From contig PWPZ01000005.1 in NCBI GenBank assembly GCA_003556985.1, forward strand, positions 1-6,818: 6,818 nucleotides of DNA, in the 5' to 3' direction. Shown one piece after another: positions 6,712 through 6,818 of the stretch. The position numbers and the translations under genes were made by a program. Every line of letters begins with the position of its first letter. The first letter of the stretch is position 1. Origin of the DNA: Bacteroidota bacterium (lineage in GTDB: Bacteria; Bacteroidota; Bacteroidia; Bacteroidales; PUMT01). The notes beneath the pieces were generated by a model. That model saw only the letters and a program-made list of their open reading frames with translations. It was not told the origin of the DNA and ran no database searches.

Positions 6712-6818
6712 CTTCAAGCCTCACTGGCAAAGCTTCTCCGGTGTGTTGGGGGCCGCAGCCGAGCCGCAATCGCTGGTAGAAATATCAACCAGGTACGGCA
6801 ACGTTGACCTGACCGCAC
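6701..6818 (+). pseudogene. Partial second copy of the DUF4097-like C-terminus, cut by the window end
   Basis: After the stop of the DUF4097-like gene, the frame beginning at 6701 stays open to the end of the window. From 6737 it reads SGVLGAAAEPQSLVEISTRY and continues GNVDLTA, against TGVVGAEADPQSLVEISTRY in the first copy. Upstream of 6737 the similarity is weak (HWQSFSGV against GHFTLTGV) and there is no start codon in this frame. It is therefore either the 3' tail of a paralogous gene whose body has been deleted, or a partial duplication of the neighbouring gene. The four base differences cause no stop or frameshift and give V/L, E/A and D/E changes plus one silent change, so this stretch probably diverged while coding. 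An assembly chimera is also possible. Confidence 0.55.
6738..6818 (+). repeat. Direct repeat, copy 2 (ends exactly at the window edge)
   Basis: This is the second copy of 6626-6706. It differs at 6746, 6756, 6760 and 6763 and is identical over the last 55 bases (6764-6818). The window stops at the last shared base seen here; copy 1 continues into GATAG. Confidence 0.97.

Noticed and set aside
6711..6737. Possible terminator or attachment site between the two repeat copies
   Set aside because: Only a tiny GCTT-C-AAGC palindrome and a repeated AGCTTC are present. There is no strong stem with a T-run and no integrase nearby.

Overview
The window reads as chromosomal DNA of a member of the Bacteroidota, most likely of Bacteroidales type. 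The main signs are A-rich leaders without Shine-Dalgarno sites, an ECF sigma factor followed by a membrane protein with the GHFERF motif and a DUF4097-type protein, and a signal peptide ending in SVSGQ. All genes are on the plus strand. No tRNA, rRNA, CRISPR array, insertion sequence or phage gene was seen. The right edge looks like a contig end that falls inside a repeat.

Left part (1-1853): the last 94 codons of asnA (ammonia-dependent asparagine synthetase), a 191-base gap holding a nested inverted repeat that is probably a terminator, then a GltS-family sodium/glutamate-type symporter whose start is best placed at 477.

Middle part (1958-4306): three tightly packed genes that are probably co-transcribed. 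They encode a rhomboid intramembrane serine protease with an intact Ser/His dyad, a membrane-anchored J-domain protein with an intact HPD motif, and a fold-type III PLP enzyme of the D-threonine aldolase / D-serine dehydratase family. The third gene overlaps the second by 8 bases. The first two suggest membrane-protein quality control. The third has no obvious functional link to them.

Right part (4366-6818): an ECF sigma factor, a single-pass membrane protein that is probably its anti-sigma factor, and a secreted DUF4097-type protein built from about 13 rungs of a Tyr-Gly-centred repeat with a period of 17-23 residues. This looks like an envelope-signalling module. Just past the stop of the third gene, its last 81 coding bases recur in a different frame, with the final 55 bases identical and the window ending exactly there. 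This is probably the 3' end of a second, paralogous gene, or a local duplication, cut off by assembly.

No wholly new system can be demonstrated. The least ordinary parts are the Tyr-Gly ladder protein with its repeated 3' end and the sigma/anti-sigma pair that probably controls it.
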